Part shown: piece by piece, positions 1-8,101 of the stretch | How the letters are laid out: each line of letters opens with the position of its first letter | Numbering within the stretch: the stretch's first letter is position 1 | Assembly (NCBI RefSeq): GCF_030548295.1 | Contig: NZ_JAUOSB010000005.1 | Coordinates: 124,001 to 188,000 of the forward strand | DNA from: Wenyingzhuangia sp. 2_MG-2023 | GTDB lineage: Bacteria > Bacteroidota > Bacteroidia > Flavobacteriales > Flavobacteriaceae | DNA length: 64,000 nucleotides | Direction: 5' to 3' | The notes under the pieces: generated by a model | Databases searched by the model: none | What the model was told of the DNA's origin: nothing | The model's input: only the letters and a program-made list of their open reading frames with translations | Program-made: the position numbers and the translations under genes

Positions 1-55
1 TAGACAAAACAATAAAAAATGTGATTAATTTAAAAAAATGCAATCCGAGTTTCAT
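1..55 (-). CDS. Partial CDS, N-terminus with signal peptide, product unknown
   Basis: An ATG at 55 on the minus strand opens a reading frame that stays open to the window edge (18 codons). The peptide begins MKLGLHFFKLITFFIVLS: a basic start followed by a hydrophobic stretch, which fits a signal peptide or first membrane helix. It lies 41 bases beyond the stop of the NUDIX gene on the same strand and could be cotranscribed with it. Too little is visible to name a family, and a short open frame at an edge could be chance. Confidence 0.4.
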   Translation of the reverse strand, partial: MKLGLHFFKLITFFIVLS

Positions 56-96
56 AAAAATAATTTGATACTTAAGACGTTTTTAAAACTAGTTCT

Positions 97-702
97 TTAC
101 ACTAAGCTAATAATGTCTGATAATAAAATTTTAATATTTCCATAAGTGTTTTCAAGACACTTTTTAGATTCGGCGATGGATTTAAAACCAACGTCGGTTA
201 TTCCTTCCTCCAATTGTGGTGCCAAATTAGGTTGTCTCTCCTCTGTTTTCATCAAAAACCAGTATGTAACTTTTAACACATTTTTATTTTTGTGTTTAAA
301 AACATGATATGTAGTTTGCAACTCACGCTCTATTTTCAATCCAAAAACACTGCATTCCTCCTCCACTTCACGTATAGCTGCCACCTCATTAGACTCCTCA
401 TTTTCAACATGTCCCTTAGGCAAATCCCATTTGTCAAATCTGTAAATCCACAGCAATTCATCTAGTTGATTTTTAACAACTCCTCCTGCCGCTTTTCTGA
501 TTTCAAAATTTAAAAGGAATCTTATCCAATCATTCTCTAAATTGTCACAAATAACATTTATTTTTGCAGAGTGATCTTCTCGAAGTTCACGCAAAAAAAA
601 TTGAAAATCGAGATCTTTAAACTTTACCAAACGGAAACCTGTCAACACAGTGTTTGCGTCTGTGAATGCGACAAGATTCTCATTGAAAAAAACTTTATAC
701 AT
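97..702 (-). CDS. NUDIX hydrolase
   Basis: A NUDIX-fold pyrophosphohydrolase, probably acting on a nucleoside diphosphate linked to another group; the substrate cannot be read from sequence. The Nudix box runs from GHVENEE to REVEEEC in the second half of the protein and keeps the glycine, the REVxEE acids and their spacing. The usual glycine after EEx is replaced by serine (ECSV). WDLPKGH just before the box is typical. The open frame extends to 774, but the first 24 codons lie inside pyrE; homologous flavobacterial proteins start MYKVF, which gives ATG at 702 (ATG 708 is the alternative). A TAnnTTTG box on the minus strand at 728-721 supports this start. Divergent from pyrE with only 7 bases between start codons. 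Confidence 0.85.
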   Translation of the reverse strand: MYKVFFNENLVAFTDANTVLTGFRLVKFKDLDFQFFLRELREDHSAKINVICDNLENDWIRFLLNFEIRKAAGGVVKNQLDELLWIYRFDKWDLPKGHVENEESNEVAAIREVEEECSVFGLKIERELQTTYHVFKHKNKNVLKVTYWFLMKTEERQPNLAPQLEEGITDVGFKSIAESKKCLENTYGNIKILLSDIISLV

Positions 703-705
703 TTG
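698..705 (+). promoter_or_regulatory. -7 box of pyrE promoter (TACATTTG)
   Basis: Exact match to the Bacteroidota -7 consensus TAnnTTTG. The final G is only 4 bases before the pyrE ATG (710), so transcription would begin at or next to the start codon, giving a leaderless or nearly leaderless mRNA. No clear -33 TTG at normal spacing was found. The box overlaps the first codons of the NUDIX gene. Confidence 0.55.
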
Positions 706-709
706 CATT

Positions 710-1360
710 ATGATATTTGACAAAGATACAGCAAATAATACCGCAGAGCAGCTTTTGAAAATTAAAGCGATCAAATTACAACCACAAGAACCATTTACAT
801 GGGCTTCTGGATGGAAATCTCCTATTTATTGTGACAACAGAATCACACTGTCTTACCCAACAATCAGAAATTTCTTAAAAGCCAACATGGCCAAAGCAAT
901 TGAAGAGAAATATGGAAAGCCAGACGTTATTGCTGGTGTTGCTACAGGAGCTATTGCTATTGGGGTACTTGTTGCTCAAGAATTGGGAATTCCTTTTGTA
1001 TATGTGAGACCCGAACCTAAAAAGCACGGCAGGCAAAACCAGATAGAAGGACATTTAGAAAAAGGTTCTAATGTAGTGGTCGTAGAAGATTTGATTAGCA
1101 CAGGAAAAAGTAGCCTGCAAGCGGTTGAAGCACTAAGAGAAGCTGATGTTATTATAAAAGGAATGATGGCTATTTTTACATATGGTTTTCCTGTTGCTAC
1201 GCAAAATTTTGAAGAAGCCAACGTTGATTTAACAACACTAAGCGATTATAAAACGCTGCTAGAGCAAGCAGAAAAAGACAATTATATCAATTCTAAAGAA
1301 TTGGCAATGATTCAAACATGGAGAAAGTCTCCTGAAACTTGGACTGTTGAAGAAGATTAA
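710..1360 (+). CDS. pyrE: Orotate phosphoribosyltransferase
   Basis: Converts orotate and PRPP to OMP, the fifth step of UMP synthesis, in the cytoplasm. The PRPP-binding signature is VVVVEDLISTGKSS, near residues 123-136 of 216. The family motif with PEPKKHGRQNQIEG supplies the mobile-loop lysine and histidine. The frame extends upstream to 650, but the start MIFDKDTAN at 710 fits family length and sits directly after a TAnnTTTG box. The gene stands apart from pyrR-pyrB at 57-58.5 kb, as often in flavobacteria. It is followed by a strong terminator. Confidence 0.96.
   Translation: MIFDKDTANNTAEQLLKIKAIKLQPQEPFTWASGWKSPIYCDNRITLSYPTIRNFLKANMAKAIEEKYGKPDVIAGVATGAIAIGVLVAQELGIPFVYVRPEPKKHGRQNQIEGHLEKGSNVVVVEDLISTGKSSLQAVEALREADVIIKGMMAIFTYGFPVATQNFEEANVDLTTLSDYKTLLEQAEKDNYINSKELAMIQTWRKSPETWTVEED
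721..728 (-). promoter_or_regulatory. -7 box of NUDIX gene promoter (TATCTTTG on minus strand)
   Basis: Exact TAnnTTTG match on the minus strand, about 13-19 bases before the NUDIX start. It lies inside codons 4-7 of pyrE, so the promoters of the two divergent genes interlock. Confidence 0.5.
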
Positions 1361-1368
1361 AAAACACC

Positions 1369-1409
1369 AACACCTTAATCTTAAAAAAGTTAAGATTAAG
1401 GTGTTTTTT
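1369..1409 (+). terminator. Intrinsic terminator after pyrE
   Basis: A perfect 16-bp inverted repeat (1369-1384 with 1390-1405) around a 5-base loop, followed by a T run. It lies 8 bases after the pyrE stop, so the SRPBCC gene downstream is probably transcribed separately or by read-through. Confidence 0.85.
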
Positions 1410-1432
1410 CTTATCCCAAAATTCTTATTCCT

Positions 1433-1822
1433 ATGAAACTTGAAACTCCTATTGTTACCATATCAAAAACACCTGCTGAAAGTTTTGCTTTTTTAACAGA
1501 TTTAAAAAACTTTGATCAATTGATGCCTAGCAACAAACAGAAATTTGAAGTTGACGGAGATTCTTTTTTATTTGCTTTATCAGGAATGCCTGAAATAAGA
1601 CTTGTTTTAAAAGAAAAGATTCCTAATGAAAAAATTGTTTTAGGAGCAGCTTCTAGCAAACTAGACTTTACGCTTACCGTTCTTTTAACAGAAAGTGATG
1701 ATCACAAAACAAATTCACAATTGTTTTTTGAGGGAGATTTCAATCCAATGATGGCCATGATGGTCAAAAAACCATTGACCAATTTCATCAATGCATTAAG
1801 TGAAAACATGAAAAATGCTTAA
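1433..1822 (+). CDS. SRPBCC-fold protein
   Basis: A 129-residue protein of the SRPBCC (START/Bet v1-like) superfamily, small proteins with a deep hydrophobic pocket. It starts MKLETPIVTISKTPAESF and contains FLTDLKNFDQLMP, a common pattern for a first helix in this fold, and ends with a long C-terminal helix (MMVKKPLTNFINALSENM). No catalytic function can be assigned. It often follows pyrE in flavobacteria. Its stop overlaps that of birA by 4 bases, tail to tail. Confidence 0.75.
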   Translation: MKLETPIVTISKTPAESFAFLTDLKNFDQLMPSNKQKFEVDGDSFLFALSGMPEIRLVLKEKIPNEKIVLGAASSKLDFTLTVLLTESDDHKTNSQLFFEGDFNPMMAMMVKKPLTNFINALSENMKNA

Positions 1823-2562
1823 AGAAGAAAACTAACTTCTTTAACTTCGTACTCATATTCTAGCTCGTCTTGTTTTTCAACGACTAATTTACCTACATCC
1901 GAAACTCCAGTAATTTTCCCCATAAAAACACCTCCAGTTGCATCTTTAAACATGGTAGGTATTTTTAATTTGTAGAGGTATGACAAATACGTTTGTTTTA
2001 TTTCTAATTGATTTTCTAGAATGTATCTTGTTGTCAATACTAATTTCAATTCTGTTAAAATTTCTTTCAAAAGTAATTCTCTATCAAAATCCATTCCTGT
2101 TACCAAAGCCATAGAAGTAGCATTGGGTAAAAAATCAGGAAATATAATTTGATTTACGTTTAAACCAACTCCAATAAGACTAGATGTAATCCCATTATTA
2201 TTTAACGTATTCTCTACTAGAATTCCCGCCATTTTTGAATTGTATGACATTATGTCGTTAGGCCATTTAATTTGAATTTTTGCTTTAGAGCCTAAATATC
2301 TATCCAATACTTCTCTAATTTTCAATGCCGACAAAAAACTCAGAACAGGTGCTAAACACACAGGAAGACTCTGAAATTCAACATATAAGGTAAACAACAA
2401 ATTTTTACCGTCTTCGGAATGCCATTGGGTATTTCTTTGTCCTTTCCCCTGAGATTGAACATTGGCCACAGCTATTGTAAAATTCTTTAAAGTATCCTTT
2501 TTTGACAAATCCTTCAAAAAACGACTCGTTGAGTCAATGGCACTAAGTTTGATTATATTCAC
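1819..2562 (-). CDS. birA: Biotin--[acetyl-CoA-carboxylase] ligase
   Basis: Attaches biotin to the carrier domain of acetyl-CoA carboxylase through biotinyl-AMP. Visible motifs are GKGQRNTQWHS (the biotinyl-AMP binding loop, here less Gly/Arg-rich than in E. coli), KWPNDIM, and GILVEN, followed by a small C-terminal domain. There is no N-terminal helix-turn-helix, so it is the monofunctional type and not a repressor. The open frame reaches 2748 but would overlap rsfS. I chose the GTG at 2562 (VNIIKLSAIDSTS), which gives 247 residues, the usual length; no ATG is available in the right place. Divergent from rsfS. Confidence 0.88.
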   Translation of the reverse strand: MNIIKLSAIDSTSRFLKDLSKKDTLKNFTIAVANVQSQGKGQRNTQWHSEDGKNLLFTLYVEFQSLPVCLAPVLSFLSALKIREVLDRYLGSKAKIQIKWPNDIMSYNSKMAGILVENTLNNNGITSSLIGVGLNVNQIIFPDFLPNATSMALVTGMDFDRELLLKEILTELKLVLTTRYILENQLEIKQTYLSYLYKLKIPTMFKDATGGVFMGKITGVSDVGKLVVEKQDELEYEYEVKEVSFLL

Positions 2563-2608
2563 TAGTAAATTATAATTATATTCATATAAGTTATCTGTCA
2601 AAAAACAA

Positions 2609-2616
2609 TAACTTTG
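2609..2616 (+). promoter_or_regulatory. -7 box of the rsfS-ftsH operon (TAACTTTG)
   Basis: Exact TAnnTTTG match, 22 bases before the rsfS start, implying a 5' leader of about 16 bases. Lies in the 76-base divergent gap between birA and rsfS. Confidence 0.55.
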
Positions 2617-2638
2617 TTGCAAAGCTAAAGATTTTTTA

Positions 2639-3004
2639 ATGTCAAAAAAATATGTAAGTACTGATGTACTAATTAGTACCGTTTTAAAAGGAATTGATGA
2701 ACTAAAAGGAGAAGATATCCAGTTATTGGATTTGAGAGAAATCGACAATACTGTTTGCGATTATTTCATAATTTGTTCAGGAACATCAAACACCCATGTC
2801 AAAGCAATTTCAAGTTCTATTCAGAAAATAGTTGGGAAAGAAGCCAAAGAAAAAGCATATCATGTAGAAGGAGAAGCACAAGCAGATTGGGTTCTTTTGG
2901 ATTATATACACGTAGTTGTGCATGTATTTCAAAAACCAACAAGAAAACTTTATGATATAGAGGGATTATGGGGAGATGCAAAAATCACTAACATCCCATC
3001 TTAA
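2639..3004 (+). CDS. rsfS: Ribosome silencing factor RsfS
   Basis: Binds ribosomal protein uL14 on the 50S subunit and blocks subunit joining when nutrients are low. The 121 residues match the RsfS/Iojap family: LDLREIDNTVCDYFIICSG, then HVEGEAQADWVLLDY and VVVHVFQKPTRKLYDIEGLW. First gene of a rightward operon leading into ftsH (22-base gap). An overlapping frame inside it is a shadow. Confidence 0.95.
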   Translation: MSKKYVSTDVLISTVLKGIDELKGEDIQLLDLREIDNTVCDYFIICSGTSNTHVKAISSSIQKIVGKEAKEKAYHVEGEAQADWVLLDYIHVVVHVFQKPTRKLYDIEGLWGDAKITNIPS

Positions 3005-3026
3005 TCTATTAAAAGCACAAATTAGA

Positions 3027-5003
3027 ATGAACAAAGAAAACAAAAATCAACCTAAACCAAATGGGATGAAACCTAAATTCAATTCTTATTGGATTTATGC
3101 TGCAATAATTGCAGTTATTTTATCATTTAACTTTTTTGGAAATGCTGAGAACACTGGTGAAATTTCAAAAAATAAATTTGAAGAATACCTAAGATCTAAT
3201 AGCATTCAAAAAATATTTATCATCAATGACGATTATGCAAAAATCTATTTGACAGATGAAGCTGAAAAACAATTAACACCAAAAACGGAAGACAATTCTT
3301 TGCCTTGGGTTTCAAGCAAAAGAACACTAACGTATAATTTTGGTAGTTTAGAAAATTTTGAAAACCTGATCAAAGATAGCAAGGCTAAATACAATTTGGC
3401 TCTTGACTTACAATTTGACAATCAAACAAATATTTTAGAATCTCTAATAGGATTCTTACCTTTCATCATCCTTTTGGTTGTTTGGATATTCATCATGAGA
3501 AGAATGTCTGGTGGTGGTGCTGGCGGTGGTGCTGGCGGTCAAATTTTTAGCATTGGTAAATCTAAAGCTAAATTGTTTGATGAAAATCAAAAGATTAAAA
3601 TTTCTTTCAAAGATGTTGCTGGTTTGGTTGGTGCTAAAGAAGAAGTTCAAGAAATTGTAGACTTTCTAAAAAACCCATCAAAATACACCAATTTGGGAGG
3701 TAAAATTCCTAAAGGAGCATTATTGGTAGGACCTCCTGGTACAGGTAAAACGTTATTAGCAAAAGCAGTTGCTGGTGAAGCTGGAGTTCCTTTCTTTTCT
3801 TTATCTGGATCTGATTTTGTTGAAATGTTTGTAGGTGTAGGTGCTTCTAGAGTTAGAGATTTGTTCAAACAAGCTGCTCAAAAATCTCCATCAATCATCT
3901 TTATTGATGAAATTGATGCCATTGGTAGAGCTAGAGGAAAAAATAACATGACTGGTGGTAATGACGAACGCGAAAACACCTTGAACCAATTGTTGACAGA
4001 AATGGATGGTTTTGGTACGGATACAAACGTAATTGTAATTGCGGCAACCAACCGTGCTGATGTTTTGGACAAAGCATTGATGCGTGCGGGGAGATTTGAT
4101 AGACAAATTTATGTAGACTTACCTGACTTGAATGAACGTTCTGCTATCTTTAAAGTTCACATAAAATCTTTAAAATTAGGTACAGACGTAAATCTTGAAT
4201 TTTTAGCACAACAAACTCCTGGTTTTTCTGGAGCTGATATTGCAAACCTTTGTAACGAGGCTGCTTTGATGGCTGCTAGAAAAGACAAAAAAGAAATTGA
4301 AAATCAAGATTTCTTAGATTCTGTTGATAGAATTGTAGGAGGATTGGAAAAAAAGAACAAGATTATTTCTTTAAAAGAGAAAAAAACCATCGCTTTTCAC
4401 GAAGCTGGACACGCTACTGCTAGTTGGATGTTAGAACATGCTGCTCCATTAGTAAAAGTAACTATTGTTCCTAGAGGACAATCCTTAGGTGCTGCTTGGT
4501 ACTTACCAGAAGAGAGAATGATTGTTCAAACAGAGCAAATGTTAGATGAAATGTGTGCTACCTTAGCAGGACGTGCTGCAGAAAAAATTATATTCAATAA
4601 AATTTCTACAGGAGCTTTAAGCGATTTGGAAAAAGTAACCAAACAAGCTAGAGCCATGGTAAGCATTTATGGACTTAGTGAAAAAATTGGAAACTTGACT
4701 TATTACGATTCTAGTGGTCAAGAGTATGGCTTTACCAAACCGTATAGTGATACTACTGCTAAATTGATTGATGATGAAATTAGCGTACTGATTGAATCTC
4801 AATACCAAAGAGCTATTGAAATCTTAACTGAAAACAAAGATAAATTAACAGAGTTGGCAGAAAGACTACTTGAAAAAGAAGTTATTTTTAAAGATGATTT
4901 GATTAAAATTTTTGGAGAAAGAGCCTTTTTAACAGAAGGAGAAAAACTAGAACAAAAGCTAGAAGAACAAATAGAGAAAAGCAATCCAGAAGCAAGCAAT
5001 TAA
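3027..5003 (+). CDS. ftsH: ATP-dependent zinc metalloprotease FtsH
   Basis: A membrane-anchored hexameric AAA+ protease that degrades unstable membrane and cytosolic proteins. It has a first membrane helix at residues about 21-37, a periplasmic segment to about 140, a second helix at about 141-157 and a glycine-rich linker. Walker A GPPGTGKT is near 235-242, Walker B IIFIDEID near 290-297, and the zinc site HEAGH at 458-462. The glutamate-rich C-terminal tail is usual. Start: the frame opens at 2976 inside rsfS; the ATG at 3027 ([12 protein letters not shown]) gives 658 residues, the family size. Confidence 0.97.
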   Translation: MNKENKNQPKPNGMKPKFNSYWIYAAIIAVILSFNFFGNAENTGEISKNKFEEYLRSNSIQKIFIINDDYAKIYLTDEAEKQLTPKTEDNSLPWVSSKRTLTYNFGSLENFENLIKDSKAKYNLALDLQFDNQTNILESLIGFLPFIILLVVWIFIMRRMSGGGAGGGAGGQIFSIGKSKAKLFDENQKIKISFKDVAGLVGAKEEVQEIVDFLKNPSKYTNLGGKIPKGALLVGPPGTGKTLLAKAVAGEAGVPFFSLSGSDFVEMFVGVGASRVRDLFKQAAQKSPSIIFIDEIDAIGRARGKNNMTGGNDERENTLNQLLTEMDGFGTDTNVIVIAATNRADVLDKALMRAGRFDRQIYVDLPDLNERSAIFKVHIKSLKLGTDVNLEFLAQQTPGFSGADIANLCNEAALMAARKDKKEIENQDFLDSVDRIVGGLEKKNKIISLKEKKTIAFHEAGHATASWMLEHAAPLVKVTIVPRGQSLGAAWYLPEERMIVQTEQMLDEMCATLAGRAAEKIIFNKISTGALSDLEKVTKQARAMVSIYGLSEKIGNLTYYDSSGQEYGFTKPYSDTTAKLIDDEISVLIESQYQRAIEILTENKDKLTELAERLLEKEVIFKDDLIKIFGERAFLTEGEKLEQKLEEQIEKSNPEASN

Positions 5004-5022
5004 TTCTGAGATAATTTGAAAA

Positions 5023-5616
5023 ATGAATTTTTTTAAAAAACTTTTTAAAACTTCAACAAATGCACTATCATCTAAAGAAGAAACAGTCAACAATCCGTCT
5101 GATGTTTTTTCTTTAGATGATTTGTTTGTACAAAACTTCATCAATAAAGGAGGTAAATTTTTATACTGTATCTCTCAAAAAGAAGCACTTGCAACCTTTC
5201 ATAATATATTAAAAGAAAACAATTGGATCAAAATTTCATGTGTTGATTCTCAACTGAAAGATATATGTAATTTGACAAAAGCTCCTATTTCTACTTCTAA
5301 TTATGACAGTCCTTTTTTTACAAATTGCGAACATTTAGTTGCAGATTCTGGAAATATTATGCTTTCCTCTAATCAAATTCGTGAAATGAAATTAGGAGAA
5401 TTGGATCAAAATTTTATTGTATTTGCCAAAACAAGTCAGATGGTAAAAAACATGGGAGAAGCATTGACAGGTATCAAAACCAATTCTAAAGGAAAATTAC
5501 CAACAAACATTTGTGATATTAGAAACTATTCTGACCAACAAACAAAAGAAAACTTCTTAAATTACGGAGTTTCCAATACTAAAAATTTGTACTTAATTCT
5601 TGTTGAGGACTTATAA
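5023..5616 (+). CDS. LUD domain protein (LutC/YkgG-like)
   Basis: A 197-residue protein with a LUD (lactate utilisation) domain: the sequence around EHLVADSGNIMLSS and the late NICDIRNYSD segment fit the LutC/YkgG group. LutC works with LutA and LutB in L-lactate oxidation, but neither is encoded nearby. Here the gene lies between ftsH and cdsA (19- and 12-base gaps), an arrangement I believe is common in flavobacteria and which suggests a different, housekeeping role. The short basic N-terminus (MNFFKKLFKTS) precedes the domain. Confidence 0.75.
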   Translation: MNFFKKLFKTSTNALSSKEETVNNPSDVFSLDDLFVQNFINKGGKFLYCISQKEALATFHNILKENNWIKISCVDSQLKDICNLTKAPISTSNYDSPFFTNCEHLVADSGNIMLSSNQIREMKLGELDQNFIVFAKTSQMVKNMGEALTGIKTNSKGKLPTNICDIRNYSDQQTKENFLNYGVSNTKNLYLILVEDL

Positions 5617-5628
5617 CCCATCTTAACT

Positions 5629-6456
5629 ATGTTACAAAGAGCTTTTTCAGGAATTATTTTTATCTCCATACTTATTGGTGCAACACTCTTTAACAGTCTT
5701 ACATTTTATCTTTTGTTTTTCTTTTTTATGTTGGTGGCTATTTTTGAATTTCAAAAACTTAGCAAATACAAAACTCCTTTTTTTTATGTGTTAGGAGTCA
5801 TTAGTTTTATCTTATCTGCTGGAGGTATCCAAATTTTAAAAAGCAACTTTGAGGTAACTAACATCATTTCTAACAATATCATCAACACAAGTTTTATTTA
5901 TGTAATCTTATTCGCTTCTTTTTTAATTGTCTTGTTTAAAAGAGTCAACAACTCTCCTTTTTTAGATTTAGGAATTGTATTTTTAACCTACTTATATGCC
6001 ATTGTTCCTTTTACCATCATACTTGCTATTCCCTTTTGTAACGAAGCACATATATATGAAGGAACAACCTTTTTAGGATGTATTATACTTATTTGGTCTA
6101 CGGATACTTTTGCTTATTTGACCGGAAAAGCAATAGGAAAACACAAACTTTATCCAAAAATATCTCCCAACAAAACAATTGAGGGGTCTGTTGGAGGTCT
6201 GTTTTTCACACTTATAACAGCTAGTATATTGTCATATTATTTCACACAATATTCTTTGCCAGAATGGATTGGTTTAAGCATTGTTATTAGTATTTTTGGG
6301 GGACTTGGAGATTTGGTAGAATCAATGTTTAAAAGAGCCGCAAACATTAAAGATAGTGGTAACTTAATTCCAGGTCACGGAGGAGTTTTGGATCGTTTTG
6401 ACAGTTTATTATTTGCCTCACCATTTATATATTTTTATTTACAATTAATTTCATAA
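5629..6456 (+). CDS. cdsA: Phosphatidate cytidylyltransferase
   Basis: Makes CDP-diacylglycerol from phosphatidate and CTP, the branch point of phospholipid synthesis, in the inner membrane. The 275 residues are mostly transmembrane helices. The CdsA signature lies near the C-terminus: GGLGDLVESMFKRAANIKDS followed by PGHGGVLDRFDS, with the acidic metal-binding residues kept. The central KISPNKTIEGSVGG segment is also diagnostic. Three bases separate it from psd, the next enzyme but one in phosphatidylethanolamine synthesis. Confidence 0.96.
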   Translation: MLQRAFSGIIFISILIGATLFNSLTFYLLFFFFMLVAIFEFQKLSKYKTPFFYVLGVISFILSAGGIQILKSNFEVTNIISNNIINTSFIYVILFASFLIVLFKRVNNSPFLDLGIVFLTYLYAIVPFTIILAIPFCNEAHIYEGTTFLGCIILIWSTDTFAYLTGKAIGKHKLYPKISPNKTIEGSVGGLFFTLITASILSYYFTQYSLPEWIGLSIVISIFGGLGDLVESMFKRAANIKDSGNLIPGHGGVLDRFDSLLFASPFIYFYLQLIS

Positions 6457-6459
6457 ACT

Positions 6460-7116
6460 ATGTTTCATAAAGAAGGTAGATTGATTATTAGAGCAACGCT
6501 TATTTTAGCAATTATAGGTGTAGACCTAAGCTATTTTTTATTAAAAGAATATGTTTGGTTGCAATATTTAATTTATACAATCGCATTATTTTTTGTCATT
6601 ATCATTCTTCAATTTTTTAGAAACCCTAAAAGAAAAACCAAAATATCAGACAACCATATAGTTGCTCCTGTAGATGGTAAGGTTGTTGTGATAGAAGAAG
6701 TATATGAATCTGAATATTTTAAAGACAAAAGAATTCAAGTTTCTATTTTTATGAGTCCATTAAATGTTCATGTAACCAGATATGGATTGGGAGGAATTGT
6801 AAAATTCAGCAAATATCACCCTGGTAAGTTTTTAGTAGCCTGGCATCCAAAAGCTTCTGAAGAAAATGAAAGAACAACTGTAGTGGTAGAAAACAAAACA
6901 TTTGGAAAGGTACTGTACAGACAAATAGCTGGAGCACTAGCAAAACGTATTGTGAATTATGCCGAAGTTGGACAAGAAGTAGCGCAAGGAACCGATGCTG
7001 GATTCATTAAATTTGGATCTAGAGTTGACGTATTCCTTCCTTTAGATGCCAAAATTAACGTATCTTTAAATCAAAAAGTAAAAGGTGCAGAAGACATAAT
7101 TGCCTCTTTGAAATAA
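6460..7116 (+). CDS. psd: Phosphatidylserine decarboxylase proenzyme (short form)
   Basis: Decarboxylates phosphatidylserine to phosphatidylethanolamine with a pyruvoyl cofactor made by self-cleavage. The 218 residues match the short, archaeal-type family: two N-terminal helices, then APVDGKVV, SIFMSPLNVHVTR and, near the C-terminus, FIKFGSRVDVFLP, in which the Gly-Ser pair is the expected cleavage site. Cotranscribed with cdsA. A phosphatidylserine synthase gene is not in the window. Confidence 0.95.
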   Translation: MFHKEGRLIIRATLILAIIGVDLSYFLLKEYVWLQYLIYTIALFFVIIILQFFRNPKRKTKISDNHIVAPVDGKVVVIEEVYESEYFKDKRIQVSIFMSPLNVHVTRYGLGGIVKFSKYHPGKFLVAWHPKASEENERTTVVVENKTFGKVLYRQIAGALAKRIVNYAEVGQEVAQGTDAGFIKFGSRVDVFLPLDAKINVSLNQKVKGAEDIIASLK

Positions 7117-7128
7117 AATGTTTTACTC

Positions 7129-7404
7129 ATGGATAAAGATTCACTATTAAAGATTCGTTTTGACAAAGCTGTAGAAATTGCATCTGAAATGGAAGCATTG
7201 CCACCAGATGTAATGCTTGAGTTTTATGCTTATTACAAACAAGCGACCAAAGGAGATCATTTTAGCTTTAATGCAAATCATCAGCAAGACCTAAGAAATT
7301 CTTTTAAGTTCAATGCATGGATGCAATTAAGAGGAATTACTCCCAAACAAGCAAAAAAAGAATATATCAAATTAGTAGAAAAACATACAAATCAACAAAT
7401 TTAA
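7129..7404 (+). CDS. Acyl-CoA-binding protein (ACBP)
   Basis: A 91-residue protein with the four-helix ACBP fold: FDKAVEIASEMEALPPDVMLEFYAYYKQATKGD, split here as the first helices plus the YAYYKQATKGD motif, then FNAWMQLRGITPKQAKKEYI. ACBPs bind medium and long acyl-CoA esters and are far more typical of eukaryotes, although a number of bacteria carry them. Its place after cdsA-psd fits a role in acyl-CoA supply or buffering for lipid synthesis; that is inference. Confidence 0.9.
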   Translation: MDKDSLLKIRFDKAVEIASEMEALPPDVMLEFYAYYKQATKGDHFSFNANHQQDLRNSFKFNAWMQLRGITPKQAKKEYIKLVEKHTNQQI

Positions 7405-7411
7405 TATCACC

Positions 7412-8011
7412 ATGAAAAAATTAGCAGTAATTTTATTAGCCGTTATTTCCCTAACAGCGTGTAAACAAAAAGAAACAGAAACAGCTAAATCATCAGTTCC
7501 AACTTATCAATTGGATGCAGAGACGGTTGTTGTTAACTGGGTTGGATATAAGTTCACCAATAAAACAGGAGTAAAAGGTCAATTTCAAACAGTAGAAGTT
7601 TCTAGCAATTCCGAAGCTACAAACATGAATGAAGCCTTAAAAGGTGTAGTGTTTTCTATTCCGGTAAGCAGTATTTTTAGCAATAATGGAGTTAGAGATG
7701 CTAAATTGAAATCTTTGTTTTTTGGAATTATGGAAAACACAGAATTGTTATCTGGAAAGGTAACTCAAATAAACGAAAATGCTGGAGTCATTTCTTTAAC
7801 AATGAACAATGAAACTCACGATTTGCCTTTTACGTTAGATGTGCAAGGAAAATCTGCCTACTTAAAAGCTACTATAGACATCAACAAATGGCATGCTGAA
7901 GATGCTTTGGCTTCTCTTCACAAAGCCTGTGAATTGTTACACACAGGAGAAGATGGTATTTCTAAAACATGGAATACTGTAGACATAGATGCTGTATTGA
8001 ATTTCAAATAA
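7412..8011 (+). CDS. YceI family lipoprotein
   Basis: A 199-residue exported lipoprotein. The signal peptide MKKLAVILLAVISLTAC ends in the lipobox LTAC, so the mature protein is lipid-anchored at Cys17. The rest fits YceI, a beta-barrel fold that binds polyisoprenoids or other amphiphiles: VVNWVGYKFTNKTGVKGQF near the start, and HDLPFTLDV and ISKTWNTVDIDAVL later. Ligand unknown. Last gene of the rsfS-ftsH operon, 7 bases after ACBP and followed by a terminator. Confidence 0.82.
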   Translation: MKKLAVILLAVISLTACKQKETETAKSSVPTYQLDAETVVVNWVGYKFTNKTGVKGQFQTVEVSSNSEATNMNEALKGVVFSIPVSSIFSNNGVRDAKLKSLFFGIMENTELLSGKVTQINENAGVISLTMNNETHDLPFTLDVQGKSAYLKATIDINKWHAEDALASLHKACELLHTGEDGISKTWNTVDIDAVLNFK

Positions 8012-8033
8012 TTCTTACAACTTTACAATTTCA

Positions 8034-8066
8034 AAAGCACCTTTTAATAAGGTGCTTTTTGTTTTC
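8034..8066 (+). terminator. Intrinsic terminator of the rsfS-yceI operon
   Basis: Inverted repeat 8034-8044 with 8050-8060 (11 bp, 5-base loop) followed by TTGTTTT. It also faces the end of the converging UbiA-like gene. Confidence 0.75.
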
Positions 8067-8101
8067 ATATGCACTTTCTAAAATATGAATCAAATTCACT
8101 T

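Noticed and set aside
2976-3026. Upstream ATG of the ftsH frame
   Set aside because: It lies within rsfS, and the extra 17 residues do not fit the FtsH N-terminus.
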